This document shows, one piece after another, positions 15,394 to 24,994 of a stretch of 46,856 bases of DNA. A program made the position numbers and the translations under genes. Numbering within the stretch: position 1 is the stretch's first letter; the number at the start of each line of letters is the position of its first letter. The notes below the pieces were generated by a model, which did no database searches, was not told the DNA's origin, and saw nothing but the letters and a program-made list of their open reading frames with translations. The DNA is from Candidatus Zixiibacteriota bacterium (lineage in GTDB: Bacteria > JAAXHH01): assembly GCA_016867335.1 (NCBI GenBank), contig VGJU01000007.1, forward strand, positions 1 through 46,856, in the 5' to 3' direction.

Positions 15394-17100
15394 ATGCTCA
15401 ACACCTCTCCTTTTCGTCTCGAAGCGCTTGTAGATTTTCCCGACGACGCTCTTGCCGCCGGACAACCACTGACACCTGCCCACCTCGACGCCATGATGGC
15501 CCGCCTGGCGGCGTGCGGCGTGCGCCGGGTAAGCTGGGCCACCTACGGCGACGGTCACGGCGGATATTTTATTCCGAGCGGGCTTGATGCCCAGTGGGCC
15601 CAATACGCGGAAACACTGCGGATACTGGAAAACCCGCTTCGCGTGGCCGTAGAGGCCGGTCATCGACACGGCATAGAGGTATACGGCTATTTTAAACCCT
15701 ATGAGACCGGTGCGGCGCTTGTTTTTCCCGACGGATCCCCGGAAGCGCGCACCTATGGGCGTCTCTGGCAGGTAGGCGGATACCTGACTTGGCTCGACCC
15801 GTTTGTCGTCAATCACCCCGATCTACGTATCCGGCGGCGGACCGGCGACTTGCGTCCCGGTGTCGAACATGCGCCTGTATGCGCCATCCGGCTTGCCAAA
15901 CAGGACGACAGCCCGACACGGCTCACCGGCGAACGTCTCCAAATATGGACCAGCCCTCAAAATTATCGCTATCGCCGAGCGGATGTCTCCTTCCAAACCC
16001 GTGAAGCCATAGAACCCGCTCCTGCCGACGTATACGATGTGGACGGCAACATAGTCACCCGAAAAGACGCACCTGTCCGCACCTTGACCCTGTCCGGTTT
16101 TACGCTTGAAGATCCCTATATTCTCATCACGACTGATTTCAAAGATGGCTCCGGTGATTTTAAAAACACAGGGTTGGCCCTTATGACCGCCTTTGACGCC
16201 CAAGGGCGCGAGATTCCCGGCGTGTTTGCCTCGGGCGCGGCCATCTGGGAAGGCGACCGTGTGGACTTCCGATCATGGGGGTTGATTTTCGATATGGGTT
16301 GGACGCGCCAGACGGTCTGTCTGGATACCCCAAACGATGGCGCATCGGAAAAGGTGGGTTACGGGGCGGGGCGTAGCGGTCTTATCGCCTTTTCACGCGG
16401 TCGCAACGAATATCTGCCCGGTGCGTTGTGCGAAACCGATCCCGATGTGCAGGCGTTCTGGCTTTCATGGGTCGACGAGATGATCGCCGCCGGTGTCGAC
16501 GGAGTGGATATGCGGGTCGAAAACCACAGCACGCATACCGATTACCCGGAAGAGTACGGGTTCAACCCGGTTGTGCTCGACCTTGCGGAACGCCGCAATC
16601 CCAACAACCCGTATGCAACGGTTCCGGAGGTGCGCGGCGACGCCTATACAGCTTTTCTCCGCGAAGCGAAACGACGGATACACAGCGCCGGAAAACGTAT
16701 GCGAATCAATCTCAACGTGGACTTTTTCCGCCCCGACCCGCCTGCTAGCCGGTTACCCGCCTATCCGCTCAACATCCGCTTTGACTGGATGCGGTGGGTC
16801 GAAGAGGGATTGCTGGATGAGGCCATCCTACGGTTTTTTCATCTGCCGTTTGATGGTATTTTTGACGATTCCGTGGCACGGGCGATGTGCGATGCCTGTA
16901 GCCGTAAACATATTCCTGTTGTGGTAAATCGATATGTCAACGATCGCTACGAAGAGGAGTTCGACCAAATCACACAGTCAGGTCGTTTTGACGGATTTAT
17001 CCTATATGAAACGGCCGTTTTTCTCAAATTAGAAGAAACGGGCTGGCAGATGACAAGCGTTCCGGTGGAAAAGGTTTGTCGGAAAATGTCACGCACATAG
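15394..17100 (+). CDS. glycoside-hydrolase-like TIM-barrel protein
   Basis: 568 residues from ATG 15394; the ORF track starts 69 codons earlier in sequence that does not look coding. VRRVSWATYGDGHGGYF, a middle beta-rich domain (LTLSGFTLEDPYILITTDF), then WVDEMIAAGVDGVDMRVENHSTHTDYPEEYGFN and KRMRINLNVDFF suggest a hypothetical glycosyl hydrolase of the GHL10-like kind, with acidic residues at barrel strand ends. No signal peptide is visible, so it may act in the cytoplasm. The catalytic pair is not certain. It is transcribed divergently from the PhyH operon and could share regulation. Confidence 0.55.
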   Translation: MLNTSPFRLEALVDFPDDALAAGQPLTPAHLDAMMARLAACGVRRVSWATYGDGHGGYFIPSGLDAQWAQYAETLRILENPLRVAVEAGHRHGIEVYGYFKPYETGAALVFPDGSPEARTYGRLWQVGGYLTWLDPFVVNHPDLRIRRRTGDLRPGVEHAPVCAIRLAKQDDSPTRLTGERLQIWTSPQNYRYRRADVSFQTREAIEPAPADVYDVDGNIVTRKDAPVRTLTLSGFTLEDPYILITTDFKDGSGDFKNTGLALMTAFDAQGREIPGVFASGAAIWEGDRVDFRSWGLIFDMGWTRQTVCLDTPNDGASEKVGYGAGRSGLIAFSRGRNEYLPGALCETDPDVQAFWLSWVDEMIAAGVDGVDMRVENHSTHTDYPEEYGFNPVVLDLAERRNPNNPYATVPEVRGDAYTAFLREAKRRIHSAGKRMRINLNVDFFRPDPPASRLPAYPLNIRFDWMRWVEEGLLDEAILRFFHLPFDGIFDDSVARAMCDACSRKHIPVVVNRYVNDRYEEEFDQITQSGRFDGFILYETAVFLKLEETGWQMTSVPVEKVCRKMSRT

Positions 17101-17124
17101 TCCTGCCGCCGATGATGGCCCGAC

Positions 17125-17880
17125 CTAATACGTGGCCCTGCCGCCGCTGAGATCGAATACGAAACCCGTGTTGAAACTCGCCTCTTTTGAGACGATCCAT
17201 GCGCTCAGCGAGGCGACTTCTTCCAGAAGTCCCAGCCGTTTCATGGGAATCTTGTCGGTCATGTATTTGATCTGCTCCGGTGGAATATCGTCCAACATGG
17301 CGGTTTTGATCACCGCCGGGGCCAACCCGTTGACCGTGATACCGGTTTCGGCAAACTCTTTGCCAGTCGCCTTGACCAGTCCGACGACACCTGCCTTGCT
17401 GGTCGAATACGCCGACATCCCGGCGTTGCCTTCTTTGCCCGCAATGGAGGCGATAAGCAGGATACGCCCGTAGTTACGCGGGATCATGACCCGCAAGGCA
17501 TGTTTGGTCATAAAAAACGACCCGATCGTGTTGACCCGAACGACCCATTCGAAACCGTCGCCATCTACTTCCGAGGTTTTGATACCGGATGGTCCTACGA
17601 TACCCGCGCAGTTGACCATGATATCGACCTGCCCGTGCCGGGTCATCACCTCACGAAATCCGGCCTCTACCGAAGTCTCGTCCGATACGTCCACTACATG
17701 ACAAGAGACCGAAACGCCCTGGGCGGTTAGGTCTTTCTCCGCCGCGATCATTTTGGCTTCGTTGACGTCGAACAGGGCGATGGCTCCGCCCTCCGCGCCG
17801 ATCCGGCCTGAGATGGCCCGGCCCAGTCCATCCGCTCCGCCCGTAATCACCGCCGTCTGTTGTACGAATCGTCGCTCCAC
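17125..17880 (-). CDS. short-chain dehydrogenase/reductase (SDR)
   Basis: 251 residues, a classical SDR using NAD(P). The cofactor motif is TGGADGLGRAI; NCAG follows; the catalytic Ser-Tyr-Lys set is in LIASIAGKEGNAGMSAYSTSKAG. The C-terminal region fits 3-oxoacyl-ACP reductase or sugar-alcohol dehydrogenase relatives. GTG at 17880 is chosen over 17913 because AAAGGAGAAGG lies directly upstream. The acidic residue after beta-2 (LFDVN) suggests NAD preference. The substrate is unknown. It converges with the glycosidase-like gene. Confidence 0.92.
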   Translation of the reverse strand: MERRFVQQTAVITGGADGLGRAISGRIGAEGGAIALFDVNEAKMIAAEKDLTAQGVSVSCHVVDVSDETSVEAGFREVMTRHGQVDIMVNCAGIVGPSGIKTSEVDGDGFEWVVRVNTIGSFFMTKHALRVMIPRNYGRILLIASIAGKEGNAGMSAYSTSKAGVVGLVKATGKEFAETGITVNGLAPAVIKTAMLDDIPPEQIKYMTDKIPMKRLGLLEEVASLSAWIVSKEASFNTGFVFDLSGGRATY

Positions 17881-18038
17881 ATCCTTCTCCTTTGTACCTG
17901 TTGCTCCGTCCATGTTGTATGGCTACAACCTGTTTGCTATCTGGCTGTAGCGTCCTATCTCCGCGTATCGTCCGTTGTCGCTTATCAATCGCTTGTCGGT
18001 ACGTCTTCGATACAGACGTGGGAAAACGCCACCGGTGT

Positions 18039-18827
18039 CTATCGTTCGGGTTTGTGGTTGTCGTTGGAGCCGATCGGTCCCCACGCCCAGCCGACGCCGG
18101 TTTTCCCGCCGTTCAGGTGTAGTTGCTGGTAACGCGCAAAAAAGATGCGCCATACGTCTCCATCCTGTGGCGGCAGGGGTCTGCCGTTGGCCAGCCATCC
18201 CATCCCCGACCACGGAAACGCCAGTTCCGCCGTCCATCCGCGGTGCGGTTCGGTGGTATCGTTGATCCGGCCGTCTATATGTACCGCTGTTCGAAGCCCC
18301 GGAAAGTCCCAGTCAGGAAAGGCCCAACGGTTACCGCGTGGATGACTGCCACGCCAGAAATGCTCGCCGCTCCGGTCGTGGTTACCTCCGAAAGTGACGG
18401 CTTCGGGGCGGAATACGTCGAATTCCGGCACATCAAACTTGCCGCCACGGTGGTAGGCGTCTTTCCAGATAAAGAACACATAGTAGACCGTTCCGAGCGC
18501 GTTCATTTCAAACTCGTAATAGGTGTCGCCGCCGTCGATAAAAACCTCGATGTCGTTTTCAAGAAAAATGATCGCGTCGCGCTGGGTCATGCGGGCTTCC
18601 GGGTAAGGTTCTTCCACCCGGAAGGCGATGTATAGATAGGTATCGTCCCACAGCGCGGCGACACGCGTGTCGTATACGGCGGGATGGCCGTCGATCACGT
18701 CGCAAAACCGCGGCGACCAGATGGCGTGTTGCCAGACGTCCTTGTCGAGACGTCCGTCGATATGAATCGGCCGGCGGGTGCGGTAACACCGATAGGGCGT
18801 TGTGTCGGTATCGGAAGAAAGCGACAT
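18039..18827 (-). CDS. CBM9-like carbohydrate-binding domain protein
   Basis: 262 residues. IHIDGRLDKDVWQHAIWSPRF opens the family 9-like domain, followed by VAALWDDTYLYIAFRVEEP, FLENDIEVFIDGG, YYEFEMNALGTVYYVFF and GWTAELAFPWSGMGW. This is the sugar-binding fold of CBM9-1-like domains that occur alone in these bacteria. No signal peptide is present, so its location is unclear. It may bind sugars or act as a lectin-like accessory to the neighbouring glycosidase-like protein. ATG at 18827 has AAGGAG upstream. Confidence 0.8.
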   Translation of the reverse strand: MSLSSDTDTTPYRCYRTRRPIHIDGRLDKDVWQHAIWSPRFCDVIDGHPAVYDTRVAALWDDTYLYIAFRVEEPYPEARMTQRDAIIFLENDIEVFIDGGDTYYEFEMNALGTVYYVFFIWKDAYHRGGKFDVPEFDVFRPEAVTFGGNHDRSGEHFWRGSHPRGNRWAFPDWDFPGLRTAVHIDGRINDTTEPHRGWTAELAFPWSGMGWLANGRPLPPQDGDVWRIFFARYQQLHLNGGKTGVGWAWGPIGSNDNHKPER

Positions 18828-18888
18828 GCGGTCTCCTTGGGAACGGGGTGGGGTGGCCGCGGATAAAGGACCGCTTACCGGAGTCTAT

Positions 18889-18924
18889 AAAAAAACCGCC
18901 CGTTTCGATGTTGTCAACGGGCGG
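18889..18924 (-). terminator. intrinsic terminator after tRNA-His
   Basis: On the minus strand a 9-bp GC-rich stem, CCGCCCGTT with AACGGGCGG, is followed by seven T. It lies just downstream of the tRNA. Confidence 0.85.
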
Positions 18925-18930
18925 CGGGAG

Positions 18931-19005
18931 GGTGGACAACGGGAGTCGAACCCGTGACCTTCAGAGCCACAGTCTGACGCTCTAACCAACTGAGCTATGC
19001 CCACC
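18931..19005 (-). tRNA. tRNA-His (GTG anticodon)
   Basis: A full cloverleaf. The 7-bp acceptor has one G-T pair, the D-stem is GCTC/GAGC, the anticodon stem is TCAGA/TCTGA with loop CTGTGGC, and the T-arm is ACGGG-TTCGACT-CCCGT. The extra 5' G (G-1, base 19005) opposite C73 is the identity mark of tRNA-His. The 3' CCA is not encoded and would be added by the CCA enzyme. Confidence 0.95.
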
Positions 19006-19039
19006 ACGAAAGGGTGTCTGCTACACACGATGGCCGTCT

Positions 19040-19069
19040 AATATAGCAGGCGACGATGCGCCATGTCAA
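19040..19069 (-). promoter_or_regulatory. tRNA-His promoter
   Basis: On the minus strand TTGACA, 18 bases, TATATT, about 35 bases before the tRNA 5' end. A near-perfect sigma-70 promoter, so the tRNA is transcribed on its own and not only by read-through from the upstream operon. Confidence 0.85.
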
Positions 19070-19207
19070 GCATTTTCTTCCCGCAACAGAACGGCGGTCC
19101 GCTCAGTTGGGCACGTTTGCCGGACAGGGCGGCGGATAACGTTTGGTGTGTCTATTGCGGGTGTTCGTCTGTGGGTTTGCGTATCGAAAAGACGCGGGAT
19201 TACAGGG

Positions 19208-20014
19208 TTAGTACAGCCAGTTTACGGCTTCGCGCATCGGGAGCCGGAGCGCCGTCTTCGCCGGTGTAACGGTAACGTCGGCCACGGTAATACCGGCGTT
19301 GAGGGTTTGCGTGTCGTAGTGCAGATCGAAGACGTCTTCTGTTCCGCCGATGCGGGAGATGCGTATACGGGAGGGTCGCCAGACGTTTTTACGTTTTACA
19401 TACTCCTCGAACGATGTGACGCTCGACACGCCCCCGTCGGTCATCTCCTCACGCATGACGACGGATCGGGCGGGGTCTATCCATAGCCGACGCGAGACAT
19501 CGGTCGCCGAGTCCCGTACGGAAATACAGGCCAACGGCGGCTCCCATCGGTATTCGGCAATAGGCCCGGTATATCTGGAAAGATCGATCAGACCGATGGT
19601 CGCCGTTTTAAGATCGGCCGCCGGGAGGTCGAGACCCGGTATGGGGGTCGTTCGGTCGTCAGGGTGGCTTTCGAATACGACGTTCTGAGAGGGATAATAG
19701 AGCCGGACCCGGTCGTTTTCCATCGTAAGGATGGCCATGATTTGAAAAAGCGGACCGGGAATGTCGATACGAAGATGATCGGGGTGCCGGTACTGGATAC
19801 GCGCGGCCACCTGGCCTTTGTAACCGTTGAATCGTGCGTTTACGCGGGCGCTGCCTTTGAAGTCCCGGAGACGTTCCGATTCTCGACGGACTCTTTGCAG
19901 CAACACGTCGGGCGATACCGGTTCCGGACTGAGGGGTTGGGAAGTACACCCGAAAAGGGTCAGTGCCAAAAACGGTAACAACCAACACCGGAGCATATTA
20001 GCGTTGTTCGGCAT
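19208..20014 (-). CDS. outer-membrane-type lipoprotein (LolA/LolB-like fold)
   Basis: 268 residues. WLLPFLALTLFGC is a clear lipoprotein signal with lipobox LFGC. The mature part starts with a helix (LLQRVRRESERLRDFKGSARV) and then strands such as RIQYRHPDHLRIDIPG and VRLYYPSQNVVF. This is the pattern of LolB/DUF4292-like lipoproteins that handle lipids or lipoproteins between membranes. The start overlaps the TPR gene by 17 bases. It is the last protein gene of the long envelope/translation operon, a fitting place for a lipoprotein-trafficking factor. The specific role is inferred. Confidence 0.75.
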   Translation of the reverse strand: MPNNANMLRCWLLPFLALTLFGCTSQPLSPEPVSPDVLLQRVRRESERLRDFKGSARVNARFNGYKGQVAARIQYRHPDHLRIDIPGPLFQIMAILTMENDRVRLYYPSQNVVFESHPDDRTTPIPGLDLPAADLKTATIGLIDLSRYTGPIAEYRWEPPLACISVRDSATDVSRRLWIDPARSVVMREEMTDGGVSSVTSFEEYVKRKNVWRPSRIRISRIGGTEDVFDLHYDTQTLNAGITVADVTVTPAKTALRLPMREAVNWLY

Positions 20015-22322
20015 CCTTTATTTTCTGGCGGATTTTTTGTATCTGTTCTTCGGTAGCGTCGAGTTTCAGCGCTTGTTCCCAGTGTTTGACGGCGTGGCGC
20101 GGAGAACCCAGGTCGTTGACGATATCGCCCATGTGGTCGTGGATGGTGGCGCTTTCCCCGTCGTATTGCAACGCTTTCTCGATATATTTGCGTGCTTTTT
20201 TAGCCTGCCCCAGTCGATAGTACACCCAGCCGAGACTATCCAAAAAAGCACCGTTGTCCGGTGTCTGCTCAACGGCTTTTTCGATCATCACCCGCGCTTC
20301 TTCGAGACGAAGCCCTTTATCCGCCAGAATATAACCCAGATAGTTGAGCGTATAGGGATCGTTCGGTTCCGTTTTTAGCGCGGATTCGAAGGTGGCTACC
20401 GCCTGGTCGAACTGCCCGGACTGGTCGTACGATTGTCCCAAAAGAAACAGAATGCGTGGGTTGTCGGGAAATTTCTCCAGTCCCGCTCGGGCGACTTCAA
20501 TGGCTTCCGTATACTTCTTTTGTTCGGTATGGGCGTAGCCCAGATAAAACCAGAGTTCAGGATCGTTGGGAACCGCTACCGTGCCCTTTCGAAAAATCTC
20601 TATACTGGTATCGTAGTTTTTTTGGCGCATCTGGACGACCCCGAGATTTACCCATGCACGGGAGTCGCCGCGATTTCGTTCGATGACCCGCTCAAACTGC
20701 GCCGTTGCCTGATCGTAGTTTTTCCGGGACATATAGCTCACGCCGAGATACAGGTTCAAGTCCGGGTGATCGGGCAAATAGGTCATGGCCTGTTGGATGA
20801 TGTTTTCCGCCTCGGTGTGTTTTTCTTGTCGCATGTAGGCAAGGCTCAGGTTGATCCAGCCACGGGTATCCGTTTTGTCGAGACTGATCACCCGCTGAAA
20901 CTGTTCTATCGCCGGGGCGTAGTGGTTGTCGTCCAAATATACGTCCGCCAAGTTGAGCCGAAGGTCCACATTTTGCGGCAATACGGACAACCCTTCTTCA
21001 AACGTTTTGATGCCTTGTTTTCGGTTTCCCTGATCGATATAGGCATAGGCCAGCGACATCCAACTCCGGGGATATTTTTTGTCTATAACGAGCGCATTTT
21101 TGAACTGTTGTATGGCCTGTTTATGATTTTTGTCGTCCAAGTAGACCGATCCGAGATAAAGAAACAGGTCGGGGTCGGTGGGGATCAGCTTGATGGCCTG
21201 ATGCAACACGGATATCGCTTCGCTTTTGCGTTCCTGTCTGCGGTAGACCAGACTCAGATTGATCCAGCTTCCCGCGTCCGCCGAGTTGAGGTTCGCGGCC
21301 TCTTGAAATTCCAGCGCGGCACGGTCCAGTTTTTCCTTCTCCAAAAACACAAGTCCGAGCGTTCCGTGCAAGTCGGCGTTGCGCGGCATTTTTTGAAGCC
21401 CTTCGAACAACAGCGTTTCGGCTTCTTCCAACCGCTCATTGCGTCGGTATGCGTTTGCCAGATCGAGCCAGTGACGCGGTGTCGCCGGATCGTGGTCCAA
21501 CACTTGGCGAAATTCCGTTATGGCTTCGTTTGTGCGACGCATAAACGTCAACACTTCGCCGAGTCGTTGACGGATCGCCATTTCGTTGTTGGGTTTCAAC
21601 GCGAGTATCTCCCGGTATTCGTCGATGGCCTTGCCCCACTGTTGTTGTTTTTCGTAAATCTGGGTCAGACCGATATGCGCGCGCAGCGAGTTGGGGTATT
21701 CGTCGAGCACTTTCTGAAACGCGACGATCGCCTTGTCCGGCATGTTGTGCGATAGATAGGTTTCGGCCAAACGGAAATGAAGATCGGCGGATCGGGGAAT
21801 CAGTCGTCCCAGTGCTTCGAGCGATTTCAACAATAGCGTGTCGTCTTTTGCGGTTTCAGCGATTTCGGCGAGGGCAAAATGCGCCTCCACATTGTCCGGA
21901 TCGAGCGCGGTTACCCGTTTGAATGCCTGACGCGCTTGCTCGGTACGGCGAAGATCGTTATGACATTTGGCAAGGACGAGCAGGGCCGCCACGTTGTCAG
22001 GGTCCAGCAAAAGGGTTTTTTCGGCGTAGGCCTGTGCTTCCTTGCGTTGCCCGGTTTGATAGTAATCGACAGCAAGCGCGGAAAAGATGGCGGGCGACGA
22101 AGAGTCGTAGCGTACAGCTTCGAGATATTCCCGGATGGCGCTTACCAGATCGTTCTGGGCATCGAAAAGACCGCCCCGACCAAAATGTTCAAAGGCGCGT
22201 GCCGCGGCGTCTTCTTGGGCCAGCACCGGAGGCGCCGAAAAACTATGTGCCGTCCACAAGCAGATCGCCATGACAAGCGTCGATACGATCCCGCGCACCC
22301 GCCCATTCTGTATCGCGCTCAT
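19998..22322 (-). CDS. large periplasmic TPR-repeat protein
   Basis: 774 residues: a signal peptide (VSTLVMAICLWTAHSFSAPPVLAQ) followed by about twenty consecutive tetratricopeptide repeats. Several are almost identical in pattern (SWINLSLVYRRQE, GWINLSLAYMRQE, AWVNLGVVQMRQK). ATG at 22322 follows CAGGGAGC; the 24 extra codons of the ORF track overlap rseP. It is probably a periplasmic scaffold. It lies between rseP and a LolB-like lipoprotein, and TPR plus lipoprotein pairs of this kind are found with envelope-assembly genes. The function is inferred only. Confidence 0.85.
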   Translation of the reverse strand: MSAIQNGRVRGIVSTLVMAICLWTAHSFSAPPVLAQEDAAARAFEHFGRGGLFDAQNDLVSAIREYLEAVRYDSSSPAIFSALAVDYYQTGQRKEAQAYAEKTLLLDPDNVAALLVLAKCHNDLRRTEQARQAFKRVTALDPDNVEAHFALAEIAETAKDDTLLLKSLEALGRLIPRSADLHFRLAETYLSHNMPDKAIVAFQKVLDEYPNSLRAHIGLTQIYEKQQQWGKAIDEYREILALKPNNEMAIRQRLGEVLTFMRRTNEAITEFRQVLDHDPATPRHWLDLANAYRRNERLEEAETLLFEGLQKMPRNADLHGTLGLVFLEKEKLDRAALEFQEAANLNSADAGSWINLSLVYRRQERKSEAISVLHQAIKLIPTDPDLFLYLGSVYLDDKNHKQAIQQFKNALVIDKKYPRSWMSLAYAYIDQGNRKQGIKTFEEGLSVLPQNVDLRLNLADVYLDDNHYAPAIEQFQRVISLDKTDTRGWINLSLAYMRQEKHTEAENIIQQAMTYLPDHPDLNLYLGVSYMSRKNYDQATAQFERVIERNRGDSRAWVNLGVVQMRQKNYDTSIEIFRKGTVAVPNDPELWFYLGYAHTEQKKYTEAIEVARAGLEKFPDNPRILFLLGQSYDQSGQFDQAVATFESALKTEPNDPYTLNYLGYILADKGLRLEEARVMIEKAVEQTPDNGAFLDSLGWVYYRLGQAKKARKYIEKALQYDGESATIHDHMGDIVNDLGSPRHAVKHWEQALKLDATEEQIQKIRQKIKDAEQR

Positions 22323-22341
22323 GAAAAGCTCCCTGTAAAGA

Positions 22342-23661
22342 CTACCGCAGAATGCGGGAGACGTCGTTATATAGCACGAAAACCATGATGACAAGCAGCA
22401 GGGCCATGCCGGTCTGCTGCCAGATGAGTCGTTGACGCAACGAAAGCGGACGACGGATCAACCCTTCGACACCGAGGATGAGCAACTGGCCGCCGTCCAG
22501 CGCCGGAATGGGCAAAAGATTGAGTATGGCCAGATTGATGCTCAGAAAAGCCATAAAACCGAAAAGGCTTCCCGCACCCCGCTGTGCGCTTTCGCCGGCC
22601 ATCTTGGCAATAGCAAGCGGTCCCCCTACCGTATCCGTGGAAACTTCCCTACTCACCAGTTTTTTGACAAAGGTGATGATAGTCCACGAAACACCGACCA
22701 CCTGAAGACCTGCATATTGTATCGCTTCTATCGGACCCACTGGGCTCATGTGCAGATGGTCTTCCTGGGTGATCCCGATCCTGCCCACCTTCATCATTTC
22801 GCCGTTTTCGGGGTTTACATCGTCGGCTATATCGGGCACGATGCTTGCCTCGAAGGGTTTTCCGTCTCTACGCCATGCGATGACCGTCTCGATACCCGGT
22901 CTGGTTTTTATCATATTGACCATTTCATACCATTGCGTAATTGGCTGACCGTCCACCGAGACGATCGTATCGCCGGGCCGCAGGTCCGCCCTCTCCGCAG
23001 GAGAACCCGACAAAACGGTGCTGACCGTCGATGCCCTGAAATAATCCAATCCTTTAAGACGCGCCGCCGGATCCGACAGGGTCCCGAAATCGACCGTCGT
23101 CGTCGTTTCGACCCCCGCTCGCGCATAACGGACCGAAAAACGCGATAGCGTGGATTCTGCGAATCCTTTCTGCACCTCGTCCCATGTCGTTACCGGTTTT
23201 CCGGCAATCTGCGTAATCCGGTCGCTCACCGTCAACCCCGCCGCATCATACGGGCTTCCCCCGTTGACGCGACCGATAGTAGTTGTGTCGATCAGGGCAA
23301 CTCCGACAAAAGTGAGAAATATCCAAAAGACAACAAAGGCCAACAGGAAGTTCATCATTGGACCGGCGGCGATGACAAACGCACGGGCGCTCAACGACTT
23401 TGACTGAAATTCCCACGGTTCGCCCTTCATATCCTCCGAGTCGGGATGTTCACCGGCCATTTTGACGTACCCGCCAAGCGGAACCCACGAAATACAGTAC
23501 TCCGTATCACCTACAGTCTTACCGATCATTTTGGGTGGAAAACCGAGCGAAAATCGCTCGACTTTGATCCCCATGCGTTTTGCCGCCAGAAAGTGGCCGA
23601 GTTCGTGTACGAATACGAGCAATCCAAGCACAAACACGGCCGACAAAATCGTAATCAACAT
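22342..23661 (-). CDS. rseP: RIP metalloprotease RseP
   Basis: A site-2 intramembrane zinc protease of 439 residues that cleaves anti-sigma factors and signal-peptide remnants in the membrane. HELGH near the N-terminus gives the zinc site, and NLLPIPALDGG holds the third ligand. Two PDZ domains lie between (the first around GGSPYDAAGLTVSDRI, the second around PAERADLRPGDTIVSVDGQPI). Membrane helices are at both ends. It follows dxr in the same direction, the common gene order in bacteria. The 139-base gap to dxr is the largest in this operon. Confidence 0.95.
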   Translation of the reverse strand: MLITILSAVFVLGLLVFVHELGHFLAAKRMGIKVERFSLGFPPKMIGKTVGDTEYCISWVPLGGYVKMAGEHPDSEDMKGEPWEFQSKSLSARAFVIAAGPMMNFLLAFVVFWIFLTFVGVALIDTTTIGRVNGGSPYDAAGLTVSDRITQIAGKPVTTWDEVQKGFAESTLSRFSVRYARAGVETTTTVDFGTLSDPAARLKGLDYFRASTVSTVLSGSPAERADLRPGDTIVSVDGQPITQWYEMVNMIKTRPGIETVIAWRRDGKPFEASIVPDIADDVNPENGEMMKVGRIGITQEDHLHMSPVGPIEAIQYAGLQVVGVSWTIITFVKKLVSREVSTDTVGGPLAIAKMAGESAQRGAGSLFGFMAFLSINLAILNLLPIPALDGGQLLILGVEGLIRRPLSLRQRLIWQQTGMALLLVIMVFVLYNDVSRILR

Positions 23662-23800
23662 ATACCTCCTGCGGTTTCTCTAAGACACATCCGACCATTT
23701 GTAAGGTAACACCCGACATAACGGGTTGCCAAACCGTTTTTATACTAACGCCCACCTATGGCTTTGGGTTTCCGGTTTTTTGCCGACATCCAGACGACGG

Positions 23801-24973
23801 TTAGGTTTTCCCGGTGTGCAGTCGTTCGCGACAAAAGGTGCGTGCCCATGCGTCCGCCGTCATGACGTCGTCGAGCGTCAACCCGTTTCCCGTGGAAGAC
23901 GGATAGGTTCGAGTATAGACGGACAACGCCTCGTCGATCAAAGCAGGTATTTGGGTAAAGTTGGCCTCCTGCTCCAGAAAGGCGCTGACGGCGATTTCGT
24001 CGGCGGCGCTCAACACGGCGGGCAAAGTATGGCCTGCCTGTCCGGCGCGATAGGCGAGGTCCAAACAAGGAAATTTTTCTCTGTCCGGCGGTTGAAAAGT
24101 CAGTTGCCATGTCTGTCTGAGATCGAAACGGGGCCAACCCGCCTCCAGCCGTTCGGGATAGGCCAGCGCATACTGGATGGGAAGCCGCATGTCCGGCACG
24201 CCGAGTTGCGCCAGAATCGCCCCGTCCTCCATCTCCACCATGGAATGGATGATCGACTGAGGATGGATTACCACGTCGATGCGGGAAAACGGAAGCCCGA
24301 ACAACCAGTGGGCTTCCAAGACCTCGAAACCTTTGTTCATAAGCGTAGCCGAGTCGATGGTCACTTTGCGGCCCATGGCCCATGTAGGATGCGCCAACGC
24401 CTCGCCAGGGGACATGCGGGTCAGGTGTGCAGGATCGGTACGCAGAAACGGCCCACCCGATGCCGTCAAGATGATCCGGTGTATTCGGTCCCGGTCCTGA
24501 CCGGCCAGACACTGGTGAATCGCGCTATGTTCGCTGTCTACCGGCAGAATCTCCACCCCCGCCCGGCGTGCGGCAGCGGTTACGATCTCGCCTGCCATCA
24601 CGAGAATTTCCTTGTTGGCAAGCGCAATGGTCTTTTTAGCCTCGATGGCGCGTAGGGTAGGGAGAAAACCGGCACTTCCAGGCAATGCGCTGACGACGAT
24701 GTCCACCTCCGGATGTGTCACCACGTCGATCAAGCCCTCAAGACCGGTACGAACAGACGGACGGCCATGATAATTCGGTAGTTCCGCTGCAAAACGCTCT
24801 TCCATGACAGCAGCGATTTGGGGTCGAAACCGGGCGATCTGCTCGCTAAGGAGTGCGGATCGGCTGTTGGCGGTCAAACCGACGACCGTGAACCGGTCGG
24901 GGAATCGGGCGATCACGTCAAGGGTCTGTACGCCCACCGAACCTGTGGAACCGAGGATGGCGATACGCTTCAT
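23801..24973 (-). CDS. dxr: 1-deoxy-D-xylulose 5-phosphate reductoisomerase
   Basis: Second enzyme of the MEP pathway for isoprenoids: NADPH-dependent conversion of DXP to MEP in the cytoplasm. 390 residues, a normal length. The NADPH loop is GSTGSVGVQTLDVI. LANKEILVMAG, LPVDSEHSAIHQCL (metal and substrate ligands) and MGRKVTIDSATLMNKGFEVLEAHWLF are all intact. It lies between cdsA and rseP in the classic uppS-cdsA-dxr-rseP cluster; uppS, two genes upstream, uses the isoprenoid products for the wall carrier lipid. Confidence 0.97.
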   Translation of the reverse strand: MKRIAILGSTGSVGVQTLDVIARFPDRFTVVGLTANSRSALLSEQIARFRPQIAAVMEERFAAELPNYHGRPSVRTGLEGLIDVVTHPEVDIVVSALPGSAGFLPTLRAIEAKKTIALANKEILVMAGEIVTAAARRAGVEILPVDSEHSAIHQCLAGQDRDRIHRIILTASGGPFLRTDPAHLTRMSPGEALAHPTWAMGRKVTIDSATLMNKGFEVLEAHWLFGLPFSRIDVVIHPQSIIHSMVEMEDGAILAQLGVPDMRLPIQYALAYPERLEAGWPRFDLRQTWQLTFQPPDREKFPCLDLAYRAGQAGHTLPAVLSAADEIAVSAFLEQEANFTQIPALIDEALSVYTRTYPSSTGNGLTLDDVMTADAWARTFCRERLHTGKT

Positions 24974-24994
24974 CTTATTGTCCGGGGTTTCGGG

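Noticed and set aside
20433-21755. Plus-strand ORF of 440 residues
   Set aside because: Antisense of the second TPR gene and rich in periodic artefacts of the repeats.
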